A stretch of 64,000 nucleotides of DNA, taken from assembly GCA_964034945.1 (NCBI GenBank), contig OZ035962.1:106340034-106404033 (forward strand). The letters are read 5' to 3'. The position numbers and the translations under genes are program-made. The stretch comes from Chrysopilus asiliformis. Its lineage: Eukaryota; Arthropoda; Insecta; Diptera; Rhagionidae. Positions 47,828-59,803 of this stretch are shown here, one piece after another (position 1 is the first letter of the stretch; each line of letters starts with the position of its first letter). The notes under the pieces were generated by a model. It had not been told where the DNA came from. It saw only the letters and a program-made list of their open reading frames with translations, and made no database searches.

Positions 47828-49975
47828 ATGTCGTTTCTCGTGGACACAATTGTGATATTAGTTTCTCAGGTATTTCTTTCAAATTAAATATGTTGCCGGC
47901 TAATCTCAATACTTATTCATTTCAAGGCAATATTCTTTGCTGGTGGTTGGCTGTTTTTCGTGAAGCAACTTTTCCGAAACTATGAAATCCGTAATATCTC
48001 TGTCCAGCTTATATTCTCGACAACATTCGCTCTGTCCATCACGATGTTTGAACTAATAATATTCGAGATAGTAGGGCTGTTAGACACTAATTCCAGATAT
48101 TTTCATTGGCGACTCGGCCTTACACTCCTGTTGCTTATGGTCATAGCTTTGATACCCTTGTATATATCCTTTTCATGCATTAGTAATATTTCATTTGGTA
48201 AATTCGCTATCGCAATTATCTTGCCACGTTTAATAAATCTCTTGTGCAGTTCCAGATCGTTGGGTCAATATTATTTCGATATTAATTTGGTTTATTTACC
48301 TTTACGGGCTCTGGAGGATCGGTGATCCTTTCCCTCTTCTCAGTGTAGAACATGGAATATTCACCATAGAACAAGTGAGAATCATATTTATGCCCGAAAT
48401 ATTTAATAACAATACCTTTAAATTTAGGCAGTTTCCCGTATCGGAGTTATCGGAGTCACTGTTATGGCATTACTGTCCGGATTTGGTGCTGTTAGTTATC
48501 CCTATACGAGCATGTCGTATTTCATTAAGTACCAATTTATATAGCAATAAATTCTGTCAGCAAATATTACAGATTTTTAAAACAAATTTCAGACCAGTCT
48601 CAAATATGGACGTCGTTAATTTAGAAAGACGACTCCTGCTAACCATGGATATGATTATCAATAAGAAAAAACGAATAGCAGTTGACAAACGCCAAACCAA
48701 ACAAAGTTCGATGAAGCCTGGCCTGTGGGGCATTTTAACATCAGTTGGACAGAGATCAGCAGGAACTGAAAGTATGAAATCTCAATAGAGTAGAAAACTG
48801 TCTGATCTGGGAAGGTGCTAAAATAAGATTCTTTTCTCCTCTAAAAATGTGACGTATTTTATGGACGCCACCAAACAAAAAAAACATGATTTGGCACTAT
48901 TTTTTTCTTAAACTCGTCTTTCAGACGACAAATCTGTAATTTTGGTCTAATCAGTCGAATGATTTTCGAATTAAAATGTCTGATAATGTTTTTCGGTTTA
49001 CTCGAAAACGGTTTGGCCAATTTGAGGCAGAAATTGTCAGAACGTGATCTTACTCTCTTTAAAAAATGTTAACTCGAAAACCAATTGGCCGATTGAGCTC
49101 AAAGCTTCCTTTCAATTGCGTGTTTACCGTACCAGGCATTTTTCTACCTCTGTAAATTCGTTAAAATCATTCTAGGCGATTACTTTTTAGTCATTCTTGC
49201 TTAATAGTTAAATTTCAGACATCGGACAACTGAGACTTGAAATCGCTGGGCTAGAGGAACTCTCAAGACAAATATTTCTTGAAATCCACTCTTTGCGAAA
49301 TATGCAAGAGCGACAGAAGTGGGCAAAAACGTTTCAAGGAAAATATTTCAACGTTTTAGGGCATTTTTTTAGTATTTATTGCGTTTGGAAAATCTTCATA
49401 GTAAGTCCGGCAATTAAAAAAAACTGAAAATGTTTAATTACATTCCATTCAATTGCAGTGCACCATCAACATAATATTCGATCGGGTTGGTAGAAAAGAT
49501 CCAGTCACAAGAGGCTTAGAAATCGCTGTTCATTGGTGCGGTTTCGAAATAGATTTAGCATTTTGGAGTCAACATATTTCATTCTTTTTGGTTGGATGCA
49601 TTGTCGTTACATCCATACGTGGACTTCTATTGACACTGACAAAGGTATAAAATATATCCATTCACTAAAATTCACACACAAATCTGTTGAAATTTTCAGT
49701 TCTTTTACAAAATCTCGTCGAGCAAATCATCAAACATCATAGTTTTAGTATTGGCACAAATTATGGGAATGTATTTCTGTTCATCTGTTTTGTTAATGCG
49801 TATGAATTTACCAGCCGAATACAGAATTATAATAACCGAGGTTTTAGGAAGTCTACACTTTAATTTTTACCACAGATGGTTTGATGTGATTTTCCTTGTA
49901 AGTGCACTATCGACGATAGGAGTTTTATATTTAATTCAAAAACCTGTTACACAACTTGATGTAACTATGGAATAA
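47828..49975 (+). CDS. GPHR: Golgi pH regulator (GPR89 family)
   Basis: Eight exons join in phase: 47828-47869, 47927-48197, 48250-48374, 48428-48528, 48593-48771, 49219-49400, 49459-49644 and 49700-49975, giving 453 residues, almost the length of human GPR89/GPHR (455). Family marks are the start [120 protein letters not shown] and [17 protein letters not shown]. The protein is a multi-pass anion channel of Golgi and ER membranes needed for Golgi acidification and normal glycosylation and trafficking. Three of its introns are only 52, 53 and 64 bases long. No lesion is visible. Confidence 0.95.
48830..49180. repeat. R3-like repeat fragment in a GPHR intron
   Basis: The longest GPHR intron (48772-49218) contains CGAAAACCAATTGGCCGATT followed by GAGCTCAAAG, matching the R3 phrase seen at 27.1 kb, preceded by TACTCGAAAACGGTTTGGCC. 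Its larger size compared with the other introns probably reflects this insertion. Confidence 0.4.
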
Positions 49976-50007
49976 TTATATTATTTTATCTTTCATGTAT
50001 ATACGTT

Positions 50008-50013
50008 AATAAA
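50008..50013 (+). terminator. Candidate polyadenylation signal AATAAA
   Basis: Lies 33 bases after the GPHR stop codon, before a T/A-rich stretch. Confidence 0.5.
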
Positions 50014-50039
50014 TATGCCAACAAATTTCCACAAAAAAT

Positions 50040-50911
50040 GTGTATTTCTCTTTCTTACTTGTCAAGTTTCTTTTACAAATATTTAACGTCTTGAAATAAA
50101 AACCAATAATGAACTTTTTATTTGATTTTTCAACTTCCAATTTTGGAAAAAAAACTAACAGCGGTGTTGTCTAAACTCTCCTACCTCTAAACTCTCTTTC
50201 GACGAACGAACGTTTAAGAATTTTTTATAAGCCCGAATTCATAGTCAACCAAACTAATAAAAAAACATTCACGTTGACAGTCAACGGAATGTTTCTTTCT
50301 AATGTTGATTGAACATGTTCTATTACCAGTTTGGCGACCAACATTTCAATGTATTTTTTCATTATTTTCGGGAATCTAATCCGCACGGCTAACCGCCAAC
50401 GTGTTGACAAAGAAATATAAAAAAGCAAAGCCTAGAAAAACTCTGGTTCAATTTCAAAAAAATTTTAAAAAAATCCGTTAAAATATTTGTTGATTGTAGC
50501 TGGTGTTTTATCTTTAATTAAAATTTTTAACCACAGTGTAAAACAGTAAAAACTACAGAACAGTTTATAAAATTTGCTTACAAAAATATTGAAAATTGAA
50601 TTTTTTTATTACCATAACAGTTTTTATTTCGGTATTTAAATATTTTGCTTTTGCTACAGCAAATAATTTTGTAATCAAAAAAATAACCCCTTTATTTAAT
50701 TCAACGCTGGAAATTACAGAACTTCAAATGGATTTTGTATCAACTAAAGGCAATTTCACTGCAAAAATATCTGGCACACTGGCATTCAATTAAGTACTTG
50801 CGCAGTTCTGAATGCAGAAGGGTGTCTAAATAATATTTTCTCGTCTGTAAATTAGTAATTTTCGCCAATTTCCTACAAATTTCTGGCTTTTGTAAAATAC
50901 TTTCCTTCAAA
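50040..50911. other. Spacer between GPHR and endophilin-B, presumed promoter
   Basis: Head-to-tail spacing of about 0.9 kb. I see no separate gene. A hydrophobic frame near 50596 lacks an ATG at its start and is not supported. Confidence 0.45.
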
Positions 50912-53900
50912 ATGAATATGAAAATGCCAGATTTCAACGTTAAAAAGCTGGTGAAAGAGGCTGGATCTACTTTATCCAGAGTTGTGCAGGTATGATTTGT
51001 CATTTAATATTTGATAATTACAACTTGTAATCTATGGTAAAAAAATAAAAGGTTAAAAATCTTGAACTCGTTTAGATAGTTGTAATGCATGAAATTTATT
51101 ATCTAACAAAATGTCGTAGCATTGAGTTCTTTCAATTGCAAATCATTTGATATCGTATTAACCATTTGAATTAATTTTGCATTGGCAATTATGAACAGTT
51201 GACTGAAGAGAAGCTGGGCACGGCTGAGAAAACCGAACTCGATTCTAATTTCGAAAATCTCGCAGAACGGGCCGAATCCACAAAAAATTGGACAGAGAAA
51301 ATTGTTCGGAATTGTGAATCGGTGTTGATTCCAAATCCTGGAAACCGTGTCGAAGACTACATTTTCGAGAAGATCGAAAAAAAGAAACCGAATCGTCTTA
51401 GCAACTTGGAGTACCTTGGTCTGGACATGATTGAGAGTGGGGGTGACTTTGGACAGGATGGCGATTACGGCAAAGCACTCATTAAGGTTGGACAAGCCGA
51501 ACAAAAACTTGGACAATGTGAAAGGTATTAGGAAAACTTAAAGTGGCTAGCCATATTATTAAGGAATTAAACCGAGATTTTGTACAAACCAATGACGGGG
51601 TTTTTGGGTTTGTGAAGCGTTATTTTGACTTTGGCATAAAGTAATCTTGGGGTGGGGAAAAAGTATCCAGTCTTTTTCTTAGCATATTGCTCTGATACAC
51701 CATAAACGAAGAACTATTGGTTGCATTCTGGCAATGCTGCACTGTTTGACAGTGGATTACATAAGCTACTGTTGGAAAAGTGTAGCAAAAGTTTTTGTAT
51801 GAAATACTGGAGAAAATTGAGCAGCACAGGCATAAAAACAGTCATGACATCGCGAAGGAACCATATATCTTAAATTACTATATAGGAAATGAGGTTAGAT
51901 TCCTATAAAAAGCGAAATGGAAAAGATAGGTAGTGCAGATGATTCAAAAAGGCTCGGTTTTTTCCCCAAGCCAATATTTTAGACATTTAAGGGATGAAAC
52001 TTCCTCGTGATGTAATACGGCTTTAAAAAAACATCACTTTAAATAATAATATGTAAAGCCACTGTATTTTAACAGTTAAATGTTTGATTGCATCAATAGG
52101 TATAAAAAGTTAAAATAAAAGTTATTAAAAATATATTTTTTTTTTCTCAAAAAAAGGGATTTCATTGGTTCAGCTGGTCTTTGCTTTACTCAACCATTGC
52201 GTAAATTCCTTGATGGTGAAATGAAAACCGTTACCAAAGAGAAGGCCATCTTGGAAACTAAAAGGTATCGTAATTCAGAATATCGCTTTTTCTTTTCATA
52301 TTTAATGAACTTTAAATCAATCGCAGATTGGATTTAGATGCATGCAAAAATCGCGTTCGCAAAGCTCGCAGTATGCTTGGTCAGCAACCGGTAAGATATA
52401 ATAATTCTGTTGCATCTTTGTAATATACCAAATTTATTTGTGCTGCCGTTATTTGGAAACACGATAGAAAGATGGATTAACTCCAGAGGCGGCTCTAGAG
52501 CAGGTATTCACTTAAAACCGTATTAAAAGGATTACAAATGCATTGAAAAATTCAAAAATTGCGAACTATATAATAGAATCTCGGTTTATGAACACCTTTT
52601 AGATCGGTTTTTGAAAGGGTTTTGAAAGTTTCGGTTTGATCCCGCGGTTTTCAAATATCCACTGAAAACCAAAAATATCTCAATTTTTAAACAAACCGAG
52701 ATTCCGCTGTATTTTTGATATATTCACAAAATGAAAATAGCAACTTTTACTGAAAAAATGTCATGTTTTGTTTATGGTAACAATTTTCAGGCTGAGAGAG
52801 ATCTTCGCGTAGCTCAAGCAGAGTTCGATCGACAAGCAGAAATAACGAAACTTCTATTGGAAGGTATAACTACATCACAGGCAAGCCATTTACGTCATTT
52901 ACACTCATTAGTTGAGACGCAAGTTCGTTTTTATGGACAATGCGTTCAAATAATGAACGATCTTCAACGTGAGCTCACAAGGTAAATAAATTTAAGAAGT
53001 AAAACTATAGTTGAGCATGTTTAATTTTCATCACGGCTTTTAAAAGTATTCCTTTTTATAATGTATTAAAAATCATGTTTGATCAAAAAGGAGAGATTTT
53101 ATTTTAAAAAAATCTACTTAGAATTCATTAAATGTCGTTTTGTGATTTGAGGTGAACTTTTGAATATTATGTAATCTCATACTTATAACAACTTTCTCGC
53201 ATCTTTAACCCTTTCGACTCGAATGGTGTACAGATATGAACCAAAATGTGTTGAAATGATTCTGCTATTATTTCAAAATCCGGGTCGAACGGGTTATTGG
53301 CTATCATACGTAGAGAAGAAGAAAATTTTCCGACTTGCCTATGGTTATCTTTCCGTAAAAAAAATATATGAAACAGAATTTTATCTCAATCGGCGAGTGA
53401 TTTTCAAGTTACAGATTTTGAAAGCAATCAAGGTCAGGCTTCATTTATAGCTAAGAAAAACCACACAACTGATTGGACGGAAATTTTCAAATGATATATC
53501 ATTTGCTGCGAATTAACGCAGCCGGTACAGGAAAAACACATTTATTAGGAAAATTTTCTCCCTCCCTTCGTACGTTCTATCATTTTTCTGTCGTTACTAC
53601 AGTATTTTCTAAGTGTTTTTGTTTCATTGGTTTGCAGCATGCGACCACATACTCCACGCTTGCGTATTAATAGCGAAGATGTTGAACATGAAGGACCTCC
53701 TATTATTGAGACCATAACAACAAAATCTCAGTCAGTCTACAATGAAGAAATTTTAGCTTCTCTAAATGTTGCATACGATTCCGGGGATATATCCGTGCTT
53801 TAAATGTTTTCTTTTAGATAATAATTGCTTTTTCAAATTTTTTCTGTAGAAATTTTCCTTAATTTAAGAGCGAAACAACAAAATTTTTCAATACGTAATT

Positions 53901-56126
53901 CTCTCGCTGTGAATAGATATTTCAACGCGATTTGTTGTTAAATTTATAAATAAAAATGCGATAATTGTAATTGGCTGAAGTGCCTGTCACCAAAATAGTA
54001 GAATATTTTTGAAAGTAATTTAATGGATAAAAGCGGGTTTTATTTTCGTTTTCTAAGTTATCCTGCTTTTAACAAACTTTAATTGCATTTTTCGTAAACC
54101 TTCTATTCTTTTAGTAAAAGTGGTGAATTGAACTGTAATAAGTGATGCATTTAGAAATTCACTATTAATTTTTTTAGTACCAATCTGCAGTTTTTGTGTA
54201 TAGTAAAACCTCAAAATGGAGAGAAAATTCAATACGAATGTAATAATGTGCAAATATTCACATAACGCTGCCGGAGCTGTAAATATAATGCGGAGCATTC
54301 ATATACATATACATAAATGCGTTATATAAACAATTTAAATCCACAATTGTCAAATAACCAGGACTCAAAAAAGCCTTTCTTTAAATAAACATTAACAGCG
54401 ACCCTAATAAAACTATAAACTTTGGGAAAATGCCCATTCTGACCATATGAAAATTCCCTTCGTTCCCTTGCCCTATTATTTCCTGAACCGTTAAACGATT
54501 TTCGTAAAATTTTTACCGTCGAATAGATCGCCACTTAAGATAGTCAATATTGAAACCAAAAATACCGAAGGTGGAACTGGGATGTCCTGTCTGTAAAGCC
54601 AGCTACAGACGTGCGATCAAGTCTGCCAACTTGATCACGGACCGGTTGGCAGACATACAAAATATGCCGTCTGTAGTCTGCGGTTTGCCAATAGGTCGGT
54701 GGTCAGGTCCCCTGATCGATTTGTTAATATCTAAAGCATCTGTAGTAAAGTCTGCCAACCGGTCCGTGATCAAGTTGGCAGACTTGATCGTACGTCTGTA
54801 GCTGGCTTTAGGATAACAAAGATTTATTCTTGTTCCGGGTTTTTTTTCGTAAAATTCGCAGCCGACGTTTTTCAACGCGGTGTTCACCGATTTCAACATT
54901 CAAAACGGAAAGCCATTTAAGGATTTCTGGGAGAGATTAGTGGGGGGTGAGAGTCAATAATTCGCCTTAATAGCAGGCGCCCAAATCAAAGCGGCACCCA
55001 AATCAAAACCTGTACCTTAATTTTCGTATGCCTGAAAATTTTGAAAGTTTGAAAGTCCGATCAGAATGAACAGGGTTTACCTCAATTCTTTAGAGTACAA
55101 ACAAATCGCACCGTTAAACTTTTATGAAGAAATATCCTGCAACCGAAACTTTCGGTATGAACTGTGCCTCAGATGAGACTTTTTTAAAAGAAGATCACGC
55201 TAGACAGAATTTTTTTCAAAAACTGAACATTTCCCAGTTTCAAAGTCAAACATACCCTTAAATTGAAAGACTCAGCTAAAAAGATCGTGACAAATATTTT
55301 GCGATAAAGACTATGTTTTGCATTTTTTGTGATTGCTTCTTAGCGTTTAGTAAATTATAGAACTAAATTGACCTTTGTCAAGGAGAAACCATCATAGGGT
55401 GTTAATTACGAATCGAAAGTCAAAATTGTGAAATTTGTTCCCACGGTCTTAAACGATAACGTTTTTTTTAAATATGTTACAAAATACTTCCAAAACGCAT
55501 ACAAAATACTTTAACCCGGTTACATTCATACTGCTTCACATTCATACAATAACGGGTTTAATTATCCTTTATTTAACAAAAACATATTGTTAAATTCTCG
55601 CTGATGACATTTTTCTAGACCTTTGATATAAGGTACAGAAATAAAATAATTTAGGAAACACTTTTGTTTTGTACTGTTTTCAATAAATTTATTTAGCTAA
55701 ATTTATTTTATTTCTTAATTGCGTAGTATTCACAATTTTCCAATTAGAAAACAAACCTAAATGCTGATTATTCTCATTTGAAATAGTCTTGGAGGGTCAT
55801 CACCTTATGTTCCTGTAGGCATAGAGGAAGAGCCCAATAAAAACTCCCGAAGTCCCGACACAACAGATCAAATGAAACGAGCCCGAATACTTTGCTCATA
55901 CGATGCAAAGGATCATACCGAATTAAATCTCACAGCCAATGAGGTACTAATGGAATTTTGATTTTTAAAAAAAAAAACTGTTAGAGTTATAATTGGAAAA
56001 TTTCTTCAGGTAATATTTGTAACAGAATGCTCCCCACCAAATACCGATTATATGTACGGAAAACAAGGTCTCCTCAAAGGATTGGTTCCCAGGGCTTTCC
56101 TTGAAATGCTTGACGATAATGAATAG
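50912..56126 (+). CDS. EndoB: Endophilin-B (BAR plus SH3)
   Basis: Eight coding exons join in phase: 50912-50989, 51199-51524, 52157-52264, 52327-52390, 52468-52503, 52791-52981, 55787-55943 and 56010-56126, giving 358 residues. The N-terminal amphipathic helix (FNVKKLVKEAGSTLSRVVQ) and BAR domain (about 26-250) carry family marks EEKLGTAEKTELD, WTEKI, PNPGNRVEDYIFEK, YGKALIKVGQAEQKLG, RLDLDACK and EFDRQAEITKLLLEG. An SH3 domain covers about 299-356 (ARILCSYDAKDHTELNLTANEV..., GLVPRAFLEML). Endophilin-B binds and curves membranes of Golgi, endosomes, autophagosomes and mitochondria. The exon at 52468-52503 is only 36 bases. The SH3 position that is usually the first Trp reads DYMYG here. An alternative last exon is at 53638-53803. 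Confidence 0.93.
52576..52704. repeat. Small inverted-repeat element in an endophilin-B intron
   Basis: GAATCTCGGTTT at 52576-52587 returns as AAACCGAGATTC at 52693-52704; the interior has further CGGTTTTTGAAA-like phrases. Compatible with a short MITE about 129 bp long; no clear target duplication. Confidence 0.4.
53638..53803 (+). CDS. EndoB: Candidate alternative last exon of endophilin-B (no SH3)
   Basis: A good acceptor (TTTCATTGGTTTGCAG) ends at 53637. Joined to the donor at 52981 in the same phase as the regular exon, it adds 55 residues (starting SMRPHTPRLRINSEDVEHEG, ending DSGDISVL) and a stop, then has AATAAA 146 bases downstream. The resulting protein would be 322 residues with BAR domain and no SH3. 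The tail is acidic and Ser/Thr-rich and resembles no domain I know. Open frame, phase fit, acceptor and poly(A) signal are seen; use in transcripts is inferred. Confidence 0.6.
53949..53954 (+). terminator. Candidate polyadenylation signal for the short endophilin-B form
   Basis: AATAAA inside the large intron between 52981 and 55787, 146 bases after the stop of the candidate alternative exon. A signal here would have no role if only the long form were made. Confidence 0.45.
54596..54808. mobile_element. 213-bp foldback MITE in the last large endophilin-B intron
   Basis: Terminal inverted repeats of nearly 70 bp start AAGCCAGCTACAGACGT and differ at one base near position 18. TA flanks both ends, so a TA target duplication is possible. 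GTCTGCCAACTTGATCACGG and its complement make up much of the arms. Non-coding. Confidence 0.7.
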
Positions 56127-56359
56127 AGGTGTTACTAGATTAATTAAAATACACAATATTTCAGATTGCAATTCACAATTGGTACATTTAATTTGCACCA
56201 AAACTTTAATAGTATTGAAAATCAAAATCCTTTTTGGGAAAGTTAAAATTTACCCAGCCGTGTCGAAATTCCAATTAAAATCATGTAAAACACAAGAATT
56301 TTGTCCATAATATTAATATAAAAACAATACAAACCCAGACAACGAATTTTTTGTTCTTA

Positions 56360-56675
56360 AATAAATGTCTTCCCGAGAAGAGATAAAAATTTCTACCGAA
56401 ATCAAATTATTTTATCGTTTTTCTTTGTTAAAAAATCATTGTTAACCGTGAGTAATCAGCTTTTATTCTGCTCAAACATGACTTAAGCTTCAATTATTGT
56501 TAAACAAAAAATCTACTTATTGTAAAGCTTCCATTTGAAAGTAAAATTGCAATTGAGTAAAAATGTGTGTAGCATAACAAAATTAAATGCCAATTCTTTT
56601 TGTAACAGGACTTGTACTCATGCTGAAGTATTGTTAAATTAATATTTAAAATTGATTTCTTTGTCAATTAATAAA
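56360..56675 (+). terminator. Candidate polyadenylation signals of the long endophilin-B form
   Basis: AATAAA at 56360-56365 (234 bases after the stop) and at 56670-56675. Which one is used cannot be told. Confidence 0.35.
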
Positions 56676-56679
56676 TAAA

Positions 56680-59600
56680 TTATTCAACACAATATGGAAT
56701 TATATATAATAAATTGAGAACAAAATCGAAATTTTATATAAAAAATTTGAAAAAGAGAAGATATATCTATGCAATTTTTTGAGTGCCTCGAGTGTGTGGC
56801 AATAATAAATATTTGAATATGAAGAGTATTATTACAATTCTTATTAAATTTTAAATCTTTTCAAATTCAAAACATTACCAAAATAACAAATTCCCTTTTT
56901 CGAATAGTTGATAATGTTAATTCAATTAAAATCAATTATTTTTAAAATATGATTAATACGCGTTAATAAATTTAATAACTTTTATCAAGTTTCGATTTTG
57001 GTTGGTTGTAACGCAGTTTTGAGAAGCAAAAAAAAAATACTCAATTGATATGTTATAAGATTTTGTTCAGTTATTTTATTAATAATAATAATATTGAATA
57101 CATGATAATAATATGTAAAATATAAAACAATTGTTAAATTTATTATTAAGTAAAAAAAGTCAAATAAAAATTCAATAACAAAAAATATTTACTTTTTATT
57201 GAAATTAGCTTAATTTTTACTTTCTTCTACGGAGTATAATAAAGTATTGTATTCATGAAAAATTTCGACCCCTTAATTTTGCCTAAAAAACATTTCCCGA
57301 TCACTCCTGAGTCGATTGGAGTCATATTTAAAAAATGTCTTTCTGTCTGTCAGTCTGTCTGTCAGTCTGTCAGTCTGTGTACAAGATTTATCAAAAACTA
57401 ATAGAGCTAGCGCCATGAAATTTTATAGGCATGCTGGGTCCTGAAATGGGACGATCCTATCAACTTTTGGTGGAAATCCGTTAACCGGAAGTATCCAAAA
57501 TGGCGGTTTTTCAAAAATCGCAATTTCATTTTTCTCAATTTACTCCCAAACTACGCGTTTTTTAGTGGCCTTAAGTATGACAACACTTGGAGAAAATAAA
57601 ATTTCCCACACTTTTGTCTTTAGCTATAACTCGATATCTCAACCTGTTATCGAGATAAACCGTTATTTCCAAAAAAAAAAAAAAACAGTTTTTTGCGATT
57701 ATCTCGAAAATTAACGGGTTTTTGCTGACTGAATGTATGAAGTGAATTAATGAGAATGGCATTCTGCACAATTTTGTTTCTTACCGTTATCCGTTATATT
57801 TTACCGTTATTGAGATATTTTCATTAATATGTAAAAAATCATATTTTTGCGAATAATTTGCAAACTAACGGTTTTTCGACAAATCAGTTAAAAGAATAAT
57901 TAAAGATGTTAACATTTTCTACATTTTTGCCATTTACCGTAAATTGATATCTTTTACCGTTCTCAAGTTATCTCAAATTTTGTATGTTTTTGATATTTTT
58001 GAATAAACCAAGAATTTATTGGGAGGTCGTCTTAGGTTGACAACGCGACAGGGCTCTAGCGTAAATTGCGCAGGGTCGTAGAGTTTGTAGAAGAAAGTTT
58101 TGTGTTGACCACAACTGATATTTTTAAAATCCTTTCACCATCACAAGCTGAAAACTAGGTTTATTTTTGAAGAGATAATGCCGGTGAACAGACAGTAGTT
58201 TTCGCTTTTTGAACATCCCCTCCCGCTCTCGTCCTGTTTCAACCGGATGCATGTTTTTGCAAATTTCACGAACACAGAGAGATTTTGAACACATATGTAG
58301 ATGCAAATCGGTTTTTCGAACCAAACTAAAAATCCGATTTTTGGAAAAATTTAACTTTTAGAGAATCAAAACAAAACCTTTAAATTAAATTTTGAACCAA
58401 AACATCCAAAAAACATATGGTATAATTGAAGATCTTGCCAATTTCCCGAAAATTATGTAATTTATCGCGCAATTTACAAACATAAAATGCCCTAAAACCG
58501 AAGCACTACGATTTTGTAATTTCTTCCCTTATATCGACATAAGGAAAACTTCAATTGCCAGGAGGCAATCCATAAATACTCTATATGAGTATAGACCAAA
58601 TTTTGGTAGAAAGTTTTCCATTTGTGTTGGGTAGAGGGTGGAGTGGTCCAATTGACTTTTGATGTATGGAAGATCTATGTAAAATTATACATTTTGCCTT
58701 TATAAATTTTTCGATACAATATTCCGTTTTCCGAAGAGGGAAAACAATCGTTCCATCTTTCGCGGTCAAGAACTAAGAATCACTTTCCACAACAAACTTA
58801 TCTAGGGAAAATTTCAGGTCTCTAACTCAATTGCTTCAAAAGTTATCATGTTCAGGAACGGACGGCCAAGTGGAAAATAAATTCTTTTATCATCCAAAAA
58901 TACCCTGTTGTAGTTCATTGTTTGTCAAACGATTTATTTCGATACATCCATAATATCCAGTATAAAAATAGAAAAGCCTAAATATTGGTATTTCATGGTA
59001 GTCACAATAATTTTTGCAACTTTTACGAATATGGTTCATTTCATAGCCAAATTCACATGAACCTAAACTTATCCACACATCAAAATTCGATTAGAGAAAT
59101 ACTAATACTGGCAGCAGTTTTTGAATTACGTAACAAAAGATCTTCGTTATGTTAGGAAAATTATGAATAAGAAAGTTACTCAATACCAATCGTGAGTCGT
59201 GACGTAATTTCTTCACAACTGTCTGTTAAATTATGTAAATATTGACGTTTTGATTGAATTAAATTCTCGCGTTGATTGAATTCAACGCGTTTTTCATTAA
59301 TTCGATAAGAATTTCATGCATTCTATAAACAAGTATAGAATTATAGCTGAATCATTTATTTCGCCACTAAAGCGAAACTTGCCATTTAGAATTTGTACTT
59401 TGTACCCACTCTTAATACCGTCAAATGGCATTTGAAAGCGAGGCGGCAGCTGATTTAATCCAATCTAATTTTATTTTTATATTTTAAAACAACCATTTTT
59501 TGTTCTCAATCAAATTTATTTTAAGCTGTAACAACGAAAACAAAACTGTTTGTCATATTTAGTCTTAAGACTAGAGTCTCCTAAAAATTTATTTAAATTT

Positions 59601-59680
59601 TAAACATATTTGTTTAATAATTCTGTATAATATGAAATCGACTAATGCCCCGTCGTGAATTAATTAGCGGAAAAAAGGGA
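56680..59680. other. Intergenic region between endophilin-B and Tango11
   Basis: No gene recognised. It contains an R2 repeat copy at about 57214-57560 with a CTGTCTGTCAGT run near 57342-57378, and an old R1-related copy at about 58545-58970 (CTTCAATTGCCAGGAGGCAA, then GACTTTTGATGTATGG and GAAAATTTCAGGTCTCTAAC). Confidence 0.5.
57214..57560 (+). repeat. Dispersed repeat R2, uninterrupted copy
   Basis: Phrases TTTTTACTTTCTTCTACGGA, AAGTATTGTATTCATG, GACCCCTTAATTTTGCCTAA, GTACAAGATTTATCAAAAAC and GAAATGGGACGATCCTATCA match the copy at 38.5-39.0 kb. It shows the target site that the foldback element occupies in that other copy. Confidence 0.6.
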
Positions 59681-59686
59681 TTTATT
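59681..59686 (-). terminator. Candidate polyadenylation signal of Tango11
   Basis: TTTATT on the plus strand, AATAAA on the minus strand, 118 bases beyond the Tango11 stop codon. Confidence 0.45.
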
Positions 59687-59803
59687 CTGCAAGATTGTAT
59701 GAAGGATGAGGGTCCCTTTTCCTCGGGTTCGTTTCGTTCGAGTTCTATGTCTTGTTAATGGTATAATTTTTGTGTGGTGGTGTATAATTAGCTAATAATG
59801 AAT

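Noticed and set aside
50596..50793. Hydrophobic 65-codon frame upstream of endophilin-B, resembling a signal-peptide start
   Set aside because: The frame begins at TTG; the only ATG lies after the hydrophobic part. No family resemblance.
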